64,000 bases of DNA from Flavobacterium sp. GTDB taxonomy: Bacteria; Bacteroidota; Bacteroidia; Flavobacteriales; Flavobacteriaceae. The translations under genes were made by a program, and so were the position numbers. The DNA lies in contig JAHEZJ010000002.1 in the NCBI GenBank assembly GCA_023251135.1, forward strand, positions 62,001 to 126,000. The letters run 5' to 3'. The notes beneath the pieces are model-generated. The model worked only from the letters and a program-made list of their open reading frames with translations. It ran no database searches and was not told where the DNA came from. This document shows positions 7,647 to 15,998 of this stretch, one piece after another. The number at the start of each line of letters is the position of its first letter. Within the stretch, counting starts at the first letter, position 1.

Positions 7647-8615
7647 CTATGAAATGTAAATTTCTAAAATTGAAGCATTTCCATCTAAAATAAATGTATT
7701 TACCTCAGCAGGAACCAAAACGGTATCTCCTTTTCTATAGAATCCTTCAAAACCTTCATATTCGATTTTAAAATCTCCATCGATACACATATACACCGTG
7801 AAAGTTTCTCCTGATTTAGAGATTTCAGTCTTACTTTCTAACGGAATAAAATTAGTGGTAAAATAAGGACAATCTACCACAACATTAGAAGTGTTTACTT
7901 TTGTCTCATAATTCTTTTGCGTTTCTACTTTATTGTAATTTATAGCATCCAGTGCCAAATCTACATGAAGTTCTCTCTTATTTCCTTGTGCATCTGTACG
8001 GTCAAAATCGTACAAACGATACGTTACATCAGAGGTCTGTTGAATTTCAGCAACAACTAATCCCGCACCAATAGCGTGAACAGTTCCTGTTTCTAAAAAG
8101 AAAACATCACCCGCCTTTGCTTTCACTTCATCTAAAATTGAAACCAAAGTTTTATCTTCTAAATGCTTCAGATATTCTTCTTTATTAGAATCTTCTTTAA
8201 ATCCCACAATAATTCTGGCATCAGCATCGGCCTGCATGACATACCACATTTCGGTTTTACCAAAAGAATTATGTCGTTCTTTGGCTAATTCATCATTTGG
8301 ATGTACCTGAATCGAAAGATCTTCACGAGCATCCAGATATTTAAAAAGTAACGGAAATTGCTTTCCAAACTGACTGTAGACTTTTGTTCCTAAAATTTCA
8401 TTTGGCATTTCGGCAATAAGCTCCATTAGAGACTTTCCTTTCAAAACCCCGTTTGAAACCATACTTACATCCCCTTCAACAGCGGATAACTCCCAACTCT
8501 CACCCGTATTTTTTGAGGTGATTGCTTTATTAAGAACTCTTTTTAGTTTTTCTCCTCCCCAAATTCTATCTTTTAAAATAGGTATAAACTGTAAAGGATA
8601 TAATTTTATACTCAT
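7647..8615 (-). CDS. manA: Mannose-6-phosphate isomerase, class I
   Basis: Interconverts fructose-6-P and mannose-6-P in the cytosol, the entry to mannose-derived nucleotide sugars. It has 322 residues, typical of the short bacterial class I enzymes. The zinc site is visible: Gln103 and His105 in SIQVHPND, Glu122 in KTEMWY and His180 in GTVHAIG. It is the last gene of a probable idi / pterin synthase / bcp / manA operon, 41 bp after bcp. Mannose-6-P could feed the polysaccharide locus further along the window, for example as the acceptor of a KDN-9-phosphate synthase; that link is inference. Confidence 0.93.
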   Translation of the reverse strand: MSIKLYPLQFIPILKDRIWGGEKLKRVLNKAITSKNTGESWELSAVEGDVSMVSNGVLKGKSLMELIAEMPNEILGTKVYSQFGKQFPLLFKYLDAREDLSIQVHPNDELAKERHNSFGKTEMWYVMQADADARIIVGFKEDSNKEEYLKHLEDKTLVSILDEVKAKAGDVFFLETGTVHAIGAGLVVAEIQQTSDVTYRLYDFDRTDAQGNKRELHVDLALDAINYNKVETQKNYETKVNTSNVVVDCPYFTTNFIPLESKTEISKSGETFTVYMCIDGDFKIEYEGFEGFYRKGDTVLVPAEVNTFILDGNASILEIYIS

Positions 8616-8656
8616 GTATATTTTTTCGCTTTTTTATTCAATATTACTTTCTACTT

Positions 8657-9115
8657 CTACAATACAAGCTCTTTGATTGTCTCCATCGCTTTCTCGATGT
8701 GTTTTGCAGCATTCATGCTATCAAAAATCAAAATGACTACTCCATTTTTATCAATAATGTAAGTAACCCTTCCCGGCAAAAGACCGAACAAGTTATTGCG
8801 CACTCCAAAAAGATTGCGCAGCTTTTTATCCTGATCCGACAATAGTATAAAAGGCAATTGATACTTGTGGGCAAATTTATGATGCGATTTTACACTATCG
8901 CTACTTATACCAATAACTTCGGCACCCAAATCTTTGAAATCTTCGTATTGATCTCTAAAACTACAGGCTTCAGTGGTACATCCAGGCGTATTATCTTTTG
9001 GGTAAAAATAAATCACAAGCGGCTTTCGACCCAAAACACTTTGGCTTTCAAAAACTTCTCCATGACTATCTTTTGCAGTAAAATTCGGAACTATATCTCC
9101 TATTTTTAATGACAT
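8657..9115 (-). CDS. bcp: Thioredoxin-dependent thiol peroxidase (Bcp/PrxQ)
   Basis: Cytosolic peroxiredoxin that reduces H2O2 and organic hydroperoxides using thioredoxin. Its 152 residues match the family length. The active-site block PGCTTEAC holds the peroxidatic Cys46 and, five residues on, Cys51 as resolving cysteine, the arrangement of atypical two-Cys PrxQ enzymes. The conserved GVFxxxSVLGRKPLVIYFYP context is present. Its ATG abuts the stop of the upstream pterin synthase gene, so translation is probably coupled. Confidence 0.93.
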   Translation of the reverse strand: MSLKIGDIVPNFTAKDSHGEVFESQSVLGRKPLVIYFYPKDNTPGCTTEACSFRDQYEDFKDLGAEVIGISSDSVKSHHKFAHKYQLPFILLSDQDKKLRNLFGVRNNLFGLLPGRVTYIIDKNGVVILIFDSMNAAKHIEKAMETIKELVL

Positions 9116-9529
9116 TTATTCTTCTCCTTTATAAGTTACAAAATTGCGGTCCGTTTCATTCAAAACAATTTCTAAATCAAAATCAGGTTGAATTCTTTTT
9201 TTAATTTTATTCCATATCACAACAGCAATATTTTCAGCTGTTGGATTCAAATCCTGAAATTCCGGAACATCCAGATTCAGGTTTTTGTGATCAAACGGCA
9301 CCTCTACTTCTTCTCGTATGATATCCGCTAATACTTTCACATCTAAAACAAAACCGGTTTCCGGGTCAATTTTTCCTGTAACACTTACTGTTAAACCATA
9401 ATTATGACCATGAAAATTGGGATTATTACATTTGCCAAAAACAGCATCGTTTTTTTCAAATGTCCAATCTTTCCTGTGCAATCGATGTGCAGCATTAAAA
9501 TGTGCTTTTCTTGATATGGTTACTTTCAT
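9116..9529 (-). CDS. 6-pyruvoyl-tetrahydropterin synthase family protein (PTPS-II-like)
   Basis: A T-fold zinc enzyme of the COG0720 family, 137 residues. Zinc ligands are His15 (FNAAHRL), His40 and His42 (HGHNY). The catalytic Cys34 sits in CNNPNFHGHNY, that is C-x5-HGH. This is the spacing of the animal-type 6-pyruvoyl-tetrahydropterin synthase; QueD enzymes of the queuosine pathway usually have C-x3-HGH. The substrate is therefore more likely 7,8-dihydroneopterin triphosphate, giving 6-pyruvoyl-tetrahydropterin, although automatic annotation often calls such proteins QueD. It lies between idi (22-bp gap) and bcp (adjacent). Confidence 0.85.
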   Translation of the reverse strand: MKVTISRKAHFNAAHRLHRKDWTFEKNDAVFGKCNNPNFHGHNYGLTVSVTGKIDPETGFVLDVKVLADIIREEVEVPFDHKNLNLDVPEFQDLNPTAENIAVVIWNKIKKRIQPDFDLEIVLNETDRNFVTYKGEE

Positions 9530-9551
9530 TTGGGTTGGTGGTTAGTTTGGT

Positions 9552-10079
9552 TTAAAGTTTATGGTCTTCTAAATAATGATAAAATTCATCAAAAATTATT
9601 TTGAACCATACGGTATAAATTTGGGGCTGTCTCTGAATATCTTCTTTTACATCTTCTATTTTCATCCATTTCCAGTCTTCCACTTCTTCGCGATTGATAG
9701 CCGGATCCTCGTTGAAATAGCCAATCATAACATGATCGAGCTCATGTTCTGTCAAGCCATTATCAAAAGGAGCTTTATAAATAAAATGAAAGAGCTCTTT
9801 CAAATCTGTTTTAAACCCCATTTCTTCAAACAGTCTCCTGCTTCCGGCTTCGACATTTGTCTCTCCTTCACGTTGATGACTACAACATGTATTGGTCCAA
9901 AGCAAAGGTGAGTGATATTTTTGATGAGCACGTTGCTGTAACATTATCTCATTTTTATCATTTAAGACAAAAACGGAAAAAGCACGATGCAAAACAGCCT
10001 TTTCATGCGCTTCTAATTTTGGCATCAGGCCAATTTGCTCATCTTGTTGGTTTACGAGTATTACGTTTTCTTCTATCAT
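9552..10079 (-). CDS. idi: Isopentenyl-diphosphate delta-isomerase, type 1
   Basis: Interconverts isopentenyl and dimethylallyl diphosphate for isoprenoid synthesis, including the undecaprenyl and menaquinone chains. A Nudix-fold protein of 175 residues. The metal and catalytic residues of type 1 enzymes are present: His25 and His32, the active-site cysteine in NTCCSHQ (Cys65), His68, and Glu112/Glu114 in EHELDH. It is the first gene of a four-gene minus-strand operon, with a perfect -7 element 18 bp upstream, which would give a short leader of about 11 nt. Confidence 0.93.
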   Translation of the reverse strand: MIEENVILVNQQDEQIGLMPKLEAHEKAVLHRAFSVFVLNDKNEIMLQQRAHQKYHSPLLWTNTCCSHQREGETNVEAGSRRLFEEMGFKTDLKELFHFIYKAPFDNGLTEHELDHVMIGYFNEDPAINREEVEDWKWMKIEDVKEDIQRQPQIYTVWFKIIFDEFYHYLEDHKL

Positions 10080-10096
10080 AGGGCTAATTGATCAAA

Positions 10097-10104
10097 CAAA
10101 AATA
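10097..10104 (-). promoter_or_regulatory. -7 promoter element of the idi operon
   Basis: The minus strand reads TATTTTTG, an exact TAnnTTTG, 18 bp upstream of the idi ATG. No TTG is at -33. Confidence 0.5.
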
Positions 10105-10337
10105 CGAAAAAAGAAATGGCTTGAAAATCTCAGAAGAGATTGTGAAAAGTTTAACGAGCCCTGAACTTTACAAAAAACTGACTGTCAATAAAATACAACC
10201 TCATTATTCTTCAAACCTCTTTAAAAATAAGCCTTAAAAACTGAATCCCTTTGTTTTACGTACATAATAAAAGTTAAAACATACTTAAAAAAATCTGAAT
10301 TGTAAAGTAAGCGACATTTCCGGGTGAAATCTAACCG

Positions 10338-10345
10338 TATCTTTG
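10338..10345 (+). promoter_or_regulatory. -7 promoter element of msrB-msrA
   Basis: TATCTTTG is an exact TAnnTTTG, 29 bp before the msrB ATG. The -33 box is not evident. Confidence 0.5.
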
Positions 10346-10373
10346 AAATACAGAATTAAAGCACTCAAAAACA

Positions 10374-10928
10374 ATGAAAACAAAAACTCAATTTCTCAGC
10401 CTTTGCTTTTTAATTCCGCTCTTTATTTTACAAGCGTGCGGACAAAACGCAAAAAAACAAAATACAAAAACGGCACTTATGGAAAACAAAATCAGCAAGC
10501 CCGGAAATCCTTATTACTCCAATACAGACACTACTAAACTGAACGTTAGCAATGCCGAATGGAAAAAGGCACTCCCTGAAGATGTATATGCTGTCATGCG
10601 CGAAGCCGATACCGAAAGACCCTTTACCGGAAAATACTGGAAAACGGATGAAAAAGGAACCTATTATTGTGCTTCTTGCGGCAATAAACTTTTCCGCTCC
10701 GGGGCTAAATTTGCCAGCAGCTGCGGATGGCCAAGTTTCTTCGAACAAGACAACAAAAAGAGCGTGGTTTACAAAAATGACAATTCTTTAGGAATGGAAA
10801 GAATCGAAGCGTTATGCGGGCGTTGCGGCGGACATTTAGGCCATTTATTCGATGATGGACCTCCACCAACCGGAAAACGTTACTGCATGAATTCGATTGC
10901 CCTTGACTTTATTCCTGACACTAAATAA
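10374..10928 (+). CDS. msrB: Lipoprotein peptide-methionine (R)-S-oxide reductase MsrB
   Basis: Reduces methionine-R-sulfoxide in proteins. It has 184 residues: a lipoprotein signal with lipobox LQAC (Cys22), then the MsrB domain from about residue 60. The zinc site is two CxxC pairs (CASC 99-102 and CGRC 148-151). The catalytic cysteine is Cys171 in RYCMNS, and Cys117 (SSCGWPS) is a further conserved position. The lipid anchor places it in the cell envelope, unlike the usual cytosolic MsrB. It is followed after 8 bp by a secreted msrA, forming a complete extracytoplasmic repair pair. Confidence 0.93.
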   Translation: MKTKTQFLSLCFLIPLFILQACGQNAKKQNTKTALMENKISKPGNPYYSNTDTTKLNVSNAEWKKALPEDVYAVMREADTERPFTGKYWKTDEKGTYYCASCGNKLFRSGAKFASSCGWPSFFEQDNKKSVVYKNDNSLGMERIEALCGRCGGHLGHLFDDGPPPTGKRYCMNSIALDFIPDTK

Positions 10929-10936
10929 AACTGAAC

Positions 10937-11554
10937 ATGAAAAACATATTTCTGATTGGCATTTTTGCATTATCCCTAAACGGATTTGCGCAAAATAGCA
11001 AAACAAAAGGCAGCTCAAATTTTGAAACAATTACCCTTGGCGGAGGCTGCTACTGGTGTGTAGAAGCAGTTTACGAAAACTTAGACGGCGTAAAATCTGT
11101 AGTCTCCGGTTTTTCCGGAGGAAAAGTTGCCAACCCAACATACGAACAGGTATCCACAGGAACAACCGGGCATGCCGAAGTAGTTCAGATTACTTATAAC
11201 AAAAACATAACGGACCTTAATGAAATCTTCAAGGTTTTCTTTACCGTTCATGACCCGACTACCTTAAACCGACAAGGTGCCGATGTTGGGACACAGTATC
11301 GATCTGTTATTTTTTATAAAAATGACGAACAAAAAAAGGCTGCAGAAAGCATTATTACCGAACTAAACAAAGCAAAAGTCTACAACAGCCCGATTGTAAC
11401 GAAAATAGAACCTTTTAGCGTTTTTTATAAAGCTGAAGATTATCACCAGAATTACTATGCCAACAACAAAAACCAACCGTATTGCAAAATGGTAATTCAG
11501 CCCAAGATTGAAAAATTTGAAAAAGTCTTTAAAGACAAACTAAAAAAGAAATAA
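10937..11554 (+). CDS. msrA: Secreted peptide-methionine (S)-S-oxide reductase MsrA
   Basis: Reduces methionine-S-sulfoxide. It has 205 residues with a signal peptide (about 1-18, ending GFA-QN). The catalytic motif is GGCYWCVE (Cys38, Cys41), the Tyr variant of the usual GCFWC. HDPTTLNRQGADVGTQYRS and the downstream YHQNYY segment are conserved MsrA blocks. There is no C-terminal MsrB domain; the partner is the separate gene just upstream. The signal peptides on both proteins imply protection of envelope or outer-membrane proteins. The electron donor that reaches the envelope is not visible here. Confidence 0.93.
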   Translation: MKNIFLIGIFALSLNGFAQNSKTKGSSNFETITLGGGCYWCVEAVYENLDGVKSVVSGFSGGKVANPTYEQVSTGTTGHAEVVQITYNKNITDLNEIFKVFFTVHDPTTLNRQGADVGTQYRSVIFYKNDEQKKAAESIITELNKAKVYNSPIVTKIEPFSVFYKAEDYHQNYYANNKNQPYCKMVIQPKIEKFEKVFKDKLKKK

Positions 11555-11583
11555 TACTTGTTTATAAAAGGTTAACACAAGTT

Positions 11584-11614
11584 GCCGTCCACGCTCGTGG
11601 GCGGCTTTTTTTTT
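11584..11614 (+). terminator. Rho-independent terminator of msrB-msrA
   Basis: GC-rich 9-10-bp stem (arms 11584-11593 and 11596-11605, one G-U pair) followed by nine T residues at 11606-11614. Confidence 0.9.
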
Positions 11615-11783
11615 CTATTACAAAACACATCTCTTTTACACGACTTTCTGCTATAAGATTGCGGTTTTAATTTGCACAAACCTGTCTGATACCAAACACC
11701 TTAATTTTTTATGACCTTTTAGAAGTCTTTTGAAAACTGCGAACTAATTTTACCGTAATTTGTATTCTCAAAATAATGTAAAA

Positions 11784-12743
11784 ATGAAAGCACTTACCTT
11801 TTCTTCTTTCGGAAATTCGGATGTTTTGGACTATATTGAAATTCCGAATCCACAATTAAAAAACGATGAGATTTTAGTCGAAATGAAAGCCATCGGATTA
11901 AACTTTGCGGATGTTTACAGACGAAAAGGAAACTATCATTTAAAAGGAAACCCTCCTTTTATTGCAGGTTACGAAGGTGCCGGAATTATAGTCGACACTA
12001 ACAATCATCCCGAATATAAAGTGGGTGATCGTGTGGCTTTCGCCGATGTTCCTTTTGCAAATGCAGAATTGGTCGCGGTAAATACCAACCACGTTTTACC
12101 TTTACCGGATACGATTTCGTTTGAAACTGCAGCAGCTGTTTTACTACAAGGTTTAACTGCACATTACTTAGCGACCGACAGCCACAAAACCGTAAAAGGC
12201 GAGACCGTATTGATTCACGCTGTAGCCGGCGGAGTTGGACAAATTCTCACACAAATTAGTAAGCTTTTAGAAGCAAAAGTAATTGGTTTAACCTCTTCTT
12301 CAGAAAAAGCAAAAGTAGCATATGATCAGGGTGCAGATCAGGTTTTTCTTTATAACGAAGACTGGAAATCACAAATTTTCAAAACGATCGCAAATGGTGT
12401 AGACGTTGTTTACGACAGTATTGGAAGCACTTTAAACGATAGTTTTGAAGTTACGAAAGAATGCGGACAAGTGGTTTTCTTTGGAATGGCCGGAGGCGAT
12501 CCGGAACCTGTAAATCCGAGAATGTTAATGGACGGTTCTAAAACACTAACCGGAGGAGATTTATGGAGTTACTTAAATTCCAAAGAAGAAAGAATCAAAA
12601 GAGCAACTCAATTATTCAACTGGATTTCTGATGGAAAAATTAAACTTTCGGAACCCACCTCTTTCAAATTATCAGAAGGAAAACTAGCACATGATTATCT
12701 TGAAAGCCGAAAAAGTACCGGAAAGATCATTCTGATTCCTTAA
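11784..12743 (+). CDS. Quinone oxidoreductase / zinc-independent alcohol dehydrogenase family
   Basis: A 319-residue NAD(P)H-dependent medium-chain dehydrogenase/reductase. The GroES-like N-terminal domain (MKALTF..., NFADVYRRKGNYHL) precedes a Rossmann domain with the nucleotide motif AVAGGVGQ (AxxGxxG) and the quinone reductase signature region. The structural and catalytic zinc cysteines of classical alcohol dehydrogenases are absent, which supports the quinone-reductase subfamily (QOR/zeta-crystallin type). The physiological substrate is unknown. The ATG at 11784 is preferred over a TTG at 11760 that overlaps the probable promoter region. Confidence 0.85.
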   Translation: MKALTFSSFGNSDVLDYIEIPNPQLKNDEILVEMKAIGLNFADVYRRKGNYHLKGNPPFIAGYEGAGIIVDTNNHPEYKVGDRVAFADVPFANAELVAVNTNHVLPLPDTISFETAAAVLLQGLTAHYLATDSHKTVKGETVLIHAVAGGVGQILTQISKLLEAKVIGLTSSSEKAKVAYDQGADQVFLYNEDWKSQIFKTIANGVDVVYDSIGSTLNDSFEVTKECGQVVFFGMAGGDPEPVNPRMLMDGSKTLTGGDLWSYLNSKEERIKRATQLFNWISDGKIKLSEPTSFKLSEGKLAHDYLESRKSTGKIILIP

Positions 12744-12750
12744 TTTTTTT

Positions 12751-12806
12751 GCCATGAATTCCCGAATTTTATTTTAAATAATTCGTGAATTCGTGGCGAT
12801 TTTTTT
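12751..12806 (+). terminator. Long inverted repeat between convergent genes, probable terminator
   Basis: Arms 12751-12768 (GCCATGAATTCCCGAATT) and 12780-12797 pair at 16 of 18 positions around an 11-nt AT loop, followed by T-run 12800-12806. It lies between the + oxidoreductase and the - gene ending at 12831. Motifs of the form GAATTCGTGGC look like a dispersed Flavobacterium repeat (inference). Confidence 0.75.
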
Positions 12807-12830
12807 AATGTAAATTTCAAGCGATCCCGC

Positions 12831-13913
12831 TTAAATCAACTTGTCAATTCCCATTTCGGTTATTTCAGCCAATTCCAATATTCGGGCTACATCCTTTTTA
12901 TTTGCTACAAAAAACAGATAACTATCTCCTTTGGTATCATAACTCATTAATTCCAGGTCCTGCTTTGCCAGCTCATTTTGAATGTACGGAAACAAATCAT
13001 GACTGTACGTATCTTCAGGGTATTCAAAACTAAAATCCTCTCCAATCATTTCGGACACAAAATATTCAACATCTTCGGGATCAAATTTCCAGTCACTGTG
13101 CCAGGAGTTTATTCCCTCAAAAAAGTCAAATTCATAATCATAATCTTCATCCCCTTCCTCTATTCCAAAATTATCAAAAAGTACCTGAGACTGATTTTCC
13201 AGCAACTCCTCTTCGATTTCCCCTCTCGAAATTAATTCCAAAAACTCTCTAAAATGATCTATTGAAACTTCATCTGCCATTAAACTTTCCGCAGAAGGCC
13301 GAACAATTGTCGAAGGCAATTCAATTTCCATATACTCACAAATTCCCTGCAATACTGTTTTAAAATCTTTAAAGCCTATTTCTTCAATTTCGTTTTTAGG
13401 TTCTTCAATAGCTATTGGTTCAGCTTCCAGAAGCCCTTTTGTATAATCAAAGAAATAGCTGTTAGAGTATAGTATTTTAAAATCATTTGACTCTAAACTA
13501 TTGGTACAACAAAAGACGATAATGAAATTTTGCAAAACATGTTTCAGATGCTTTTTCATCTCTGACGAAGGCTCTGAATAAAATTCGATATGAAGATAAT
13601 TGTATGTTGGCTCCTCCAGCATCTCTTCATCAGAAAGCGGGGCAATATTTACTTTTTTATACAATTCGTTTAAAACTTCATATGCATTTTTGAATCCGCC
13701 TTTCTCTATTTCACTTCTCCCATCTTCATGATCAAATGAACCCGGAAAAGAATACATCGTCGCAGAAACGGTATCGTGAATTCCTTTCATTTTAAAATCC
13801 ACACGACTTGACTCATTTTGCAAATAAGTATAAATAAGATCCAGAACATCAAAAGAAACGATTGATTCCGGATTGTTATTTCTTCCAAAGAAGTTAGAAA
13901 AGAAGTTTTTCAT
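12831..13913 (-). CDS. Uncharacterised acidic cytoplasmic protein
   Basis: A 360-residue, strongly acidic soluble protein with no signal peptide or membrane segment. It begins MKNFFSNFFGRNNNPES. Two parts are suggested by composition: an N-terminal alpha/beta half to about residue 170, and a C-terminal half from about 185 with clusters of Asp/Glu (GIEEGDEDYDYEFDFFEG) ending in an alpha/beta segment. I do not recognise a family. The ATG at 13913 is chosen over a GTG at 13922. A -7 element lies 38 bp upstream. Neighbours give no functional hint. Confidence 0.75.
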   Translation of the reverse strand: MKNFFSNFFGRNNNPESIVSFDVLDLIYTYLQNESSRVDFKMKGIHDTVSATMYSFPGSFDHEDGRSEIEKGGFKNAYEVLNELYKKVNIAPLSDEEMLEEPTYNYLHIEFYSEPSSEMKKHLKHVLQNFIIVFCCTNSLESNDFKILYSNSYFFDYTKGLLEAEPIAIEEPKNEIEEIGFKDFKTVLQGICEYMEIELPSTIVRPSAESLMADEVSIDHFREFLELISRGEIEEELLENQSQVLFDNFGIEEGDEDYDYEFDFFEGINSWHSDWKFDPEDVEYFVSEMIGEDFSFEYPEDTYSHDLFPYIQNELAKQDLELMSYDTKGDSYLFFVANKKDVARILELAEITEMGIDKLI

Positions 13914-13950
13914 AAAAGACACTAGAATATAAAGTTAAAAATACGCTTTA

Positions 13951-13958
13951 CAAACATA
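13951..13958 (-). promoter_or_regulatory. -7 promoter element of the acidic protein gene
   Basis: The minus strand reads TATGTTTG, an exact TAnnTTTG, 38 bp upstream of the ATG at 13913. The -33 box is not evident. Confidence 0.5.
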
Positions 13959-13981
13959 CTACTTTTACTATAAAAAGCATT

Positions 13982-15541
13982 CTATTTTAAAGCCTCAGCA
14001 ATCATTAAAGCGCATTTTTCCCCATCAATGGCTGCAGAGATAATACCACCCGCATATCCGGCACCTTCTCCACACGGATACAGTCCTTTAATTTGTAAAT
14101 GCTCATACGTCAAAGGATCTCTTGGGATTCGAACCGGAGATGACGTACGACTTTCGGGAGCATGCAAAATAGCTTCATTGGTTAAATAACCACGCATTGA
14201 TTTTCCAAACTCTTTAAAACCTTCACGCAGAATCTGCGACAAAAATCCCGGAAAAACCTGCCCCATTTCAACCGAAGTCGTTCCGGGAACATAAGACGTT
14301 TTTGGAATATCAGCCGAAACTTTATTCTGTGTAAAGTCTATCATTCGTTGTGCAGGAACCTTCTGAGTTTCTCCAGCCAAATGCCAGGCTTTTTGTTCAA
14401 TACTTTTTTGAAATTCTACCCCAGCCAAAGCTCCGAATTTTGCAAAAGGTTTAAAATCTTCCAATTTCAATTCAATCACAATCCCTGAATTTGCGGTAAC
14501 CTGATCGCGTTTTGATGGAGACCAACCATTAGTGACTACTTCCCCCGGACTCGTTGCACAAGGTGCAATTACACCACCCGGACACATACAAAACGAATAC
14601 ATCCCACGGCCGTTCACTTGTTTTACAATCGAATAGGGCGCAGGAGGCAAATGCTCACCACGATAATCACAGCTATACTGAATACTGTCAATTAATTGCT
14701 GTGAATGCTCTGCACGAACTCCTAAAGCAAAAGGTTTTGCTTCTATAAAAATTTTCTTTTTGTCCAGTAACTCAAAAATATCGCGCGCCGAATGTCCTGT
14801 GGCAAGAATTAATTTATTAGCCAGAATCTTGTCTCCGTTTTGAGTTACAATTCCTTCAACCTCATTATTCTTTACCAGTATATCAGTAACGCGCGTGTCA
14901 AATAAAACCTGACCGCCAAACTCTATGATTTTATTTCGAATATCTTCAATAATTTTTGGAAGCTTATTGGTTCCAATATGTGGATGTGCTTCTACCAGAA
15001 TATCCTCTGAAGCTCCGAAAGCAACAAGAAGTTCTAAAATTCGGGTCACATCTCCACGTTTTTTTGAGCGCGTATACAATTTCCCATCCGAATAGGTTCC
15101 TGCTCCGCCTTCTCCAAAACAATAATTAGAATCTTCGTTTACCAAATGATCCACATTTATCGCCTTCAAGTCCCGACGACGTCCTCTAACATCTTTTCCA
15201 CGTTCAAGTACAATTGGCTTTAAACCTAATTCTATTAATTGCAGTGCTGCAAAAAGTCCGGCCGGACCCGCACCCACAACAATCACTTCTTGTGCCGATG
15301 AGACATCTTTATACACAGGCAACTCAATTTTAGTTTCCTGAAAAGGCTCACTCTGCAAATAAATAAGGACTTTTAAATTAATTTTAATCGCTTTTTGACG
15401 TGCGTCAATCGATCGTTTCAGAATCGAAACATGTTGAATTTCTTTGGGAGAAACTTTTATTTGTTTAGACAAATGGTCTTTCAGCAACAATTCGTTTGCT
15501 GCTATTTCCGGCGTTACCTGAAGTAAAAGTTCTCTTGGCAT
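13982..15541 (-). CDS. FAD-dependent oxidoreductase (COG2509 type)
   Basis: A 519-residue flavoprotein of the uncharacterised FAD-dependent dehydrogenase family. An N-terminal domain of about 80 residues precedes the FAD-binding motif VVGAGPAGLFAAL (Gly90-x-Gly92-x-x-Gly95) with ERG at the end of the second strand. A second flavin block is GEGGAGTYSDGKLYTR, and the C-terminal GEGAGYAGGIISAAIDG completes the Rossmann fold and is typical for this family. The substrate is not known. It is transcribed divergently from the 79-residue protein gene; their -7 elements are 21 bp apart. Confidence 0.85.
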   Translation of the reverse strand: MPRELLLQVTPEIAANELLLKDHLSKQIKVSPKEIQHVSILKRSIDARQKAIKINLKVLIYLQSEPFQETKIELPVYKDVSSAQEVIVVGAGPAGLFAALQLIELGLKPIVLERGKDVRGRRRDLKAINVDHLVNEDSNYCFGEGGAGTYSDGKLYTRSKKRGDVTRILELLVAFGASEDILVEAHPHIGTNKLPKIIEDIRNKIIEFGGQVLFDTRVTDILVKNNEVEGIVTQNGDKILANKLILATGHSARDIFELLDKKKIFIEAKPFALGVRAEHSQQLIDSIQYSCDYRGEHLPPAPYSIVKQVNGRGMYSFCMCPGGVIAPCATSPGEVVTNGWSPSKRDQVTANSGIVIELKLEDFKPFAKFGALAGVEFQKSIEQKAWHLAGETQKVPAQRMIDFTQNKVSADIPKTSYVPGTTSVEMGQVFPGFLSQILREGFKEFGKSMRGYLTNEAILHAPESRTSSPVRIPRDPLTYEHLQIKGLYPCGEGAGYAGGIISAAIDGEKCALMIAEALK

Positions 15542-15589
15542 TGTATTTTATTTATTCAAATTAGCTTTTCTATTTATGAAAAGAACATG

Positions 15590-15597
15590 CAAAAATA
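15590..15597 (-). promoter_or_regulatory. -7 promoter element of the FAD oxidoreductase gene
   Basis: The minus strand reads TATTTTTG, exact TAnnTTTG, 49 bp before the ATG. It lies back-to-back with the plus-strand element at 15619-15626. Confidence 0.5.
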
Positions 15598-15618
15598 ACA
15601 TTTTGATCTGAGACTTTG

Positions 15619-15626
15619 TACCTTTG
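15619..15626 (+). promoter_or_regulatory. -7 promoter element of the 79-residue protein gene
   Basis: TACCTTTG, exact TAnnTTTG, 29 bp before the ATG at 15655. Confidence 0.55.
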
Positions 15627-15654
15627 CCCCTTTGAAACTTTGTACCTATAAATA

Positions 15655-15894
15655 ATGTCCAGAAAAATAAAACTAATTTGGGATTTCCGTGGGCCCGCTT
15701 CTGCTAAAACAGCCGAGCATCACGAAATCCATTTGAAAGAATATATCGCCATCGAAAAGCTTCCTTTAAATATTACAGGATTCAAAATCATAAACGATAT
15801 GCACGCGATCGCTTTTATGGTGGTTACCGACGAAAATATGATTGCGGTGCGTGATGCGTTGAAACCACATCGCGGGGAAGTATTTGAAGGATAA
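15655..15894 (+). CDS. Small conserved protein of unknown function
   Basis: A 79-residue soluble protein beginning MSRKIKLIWDFRGPASAKTA. It contains several histidines (AEHHEIHLKEY, NDMHAIAF, KPHRGE) and a predicted ferredoxin-like beta-alpha-beta pattern. I recognise it only as a type of small Bacteroidota protein without an assigned role. It is supported as a real gene by an exact -7 element at a suitable distance and by a clean ATG. It is convergent with recQ across a 16-bp inverted repeat. Confidence 0.75.
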   Translation: MSRKIKLIWDFRGPASAKTAEHHEIHLKEYIAIEKLPLNITGFKIINDMHAIAFMVVTDENMIAVRDALKPHRGEVFEG

Positions 15895-15907
15895 ACAAGA
15901 ATTTTTT

Positions 15908-15980
15908 AAATTCCAAATTCCAAATCCCAATAAAAAAATTCCAAATCCCAAACTGGTTAAACAATTGGAATTTGGAATTT
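15908..15980. repeat. Inverted repeat between convergent genes
   Basis: Arms AAATTCCAAATTCCAA (15908-15923) and its perfect 16-bp complement (15965-15980) enclose a 41-nt loop that contains another copy of the AATTCCAAATCCCAA motif. It lies between the 79-residue gene (+) and recQ (-) and may terminate both. Confidence 0.7.
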
Positions 15981-15998
15981 ATATTTTGAATTTTAACT

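Noticed and set aside
11760..11783. TTG at 11760 as start of the quinone oxidoreductase
   Set aside because: An ATG eight codons later starts the family's conserved MKALTF N-terminus, and the TTG lies in the probable promoter region.
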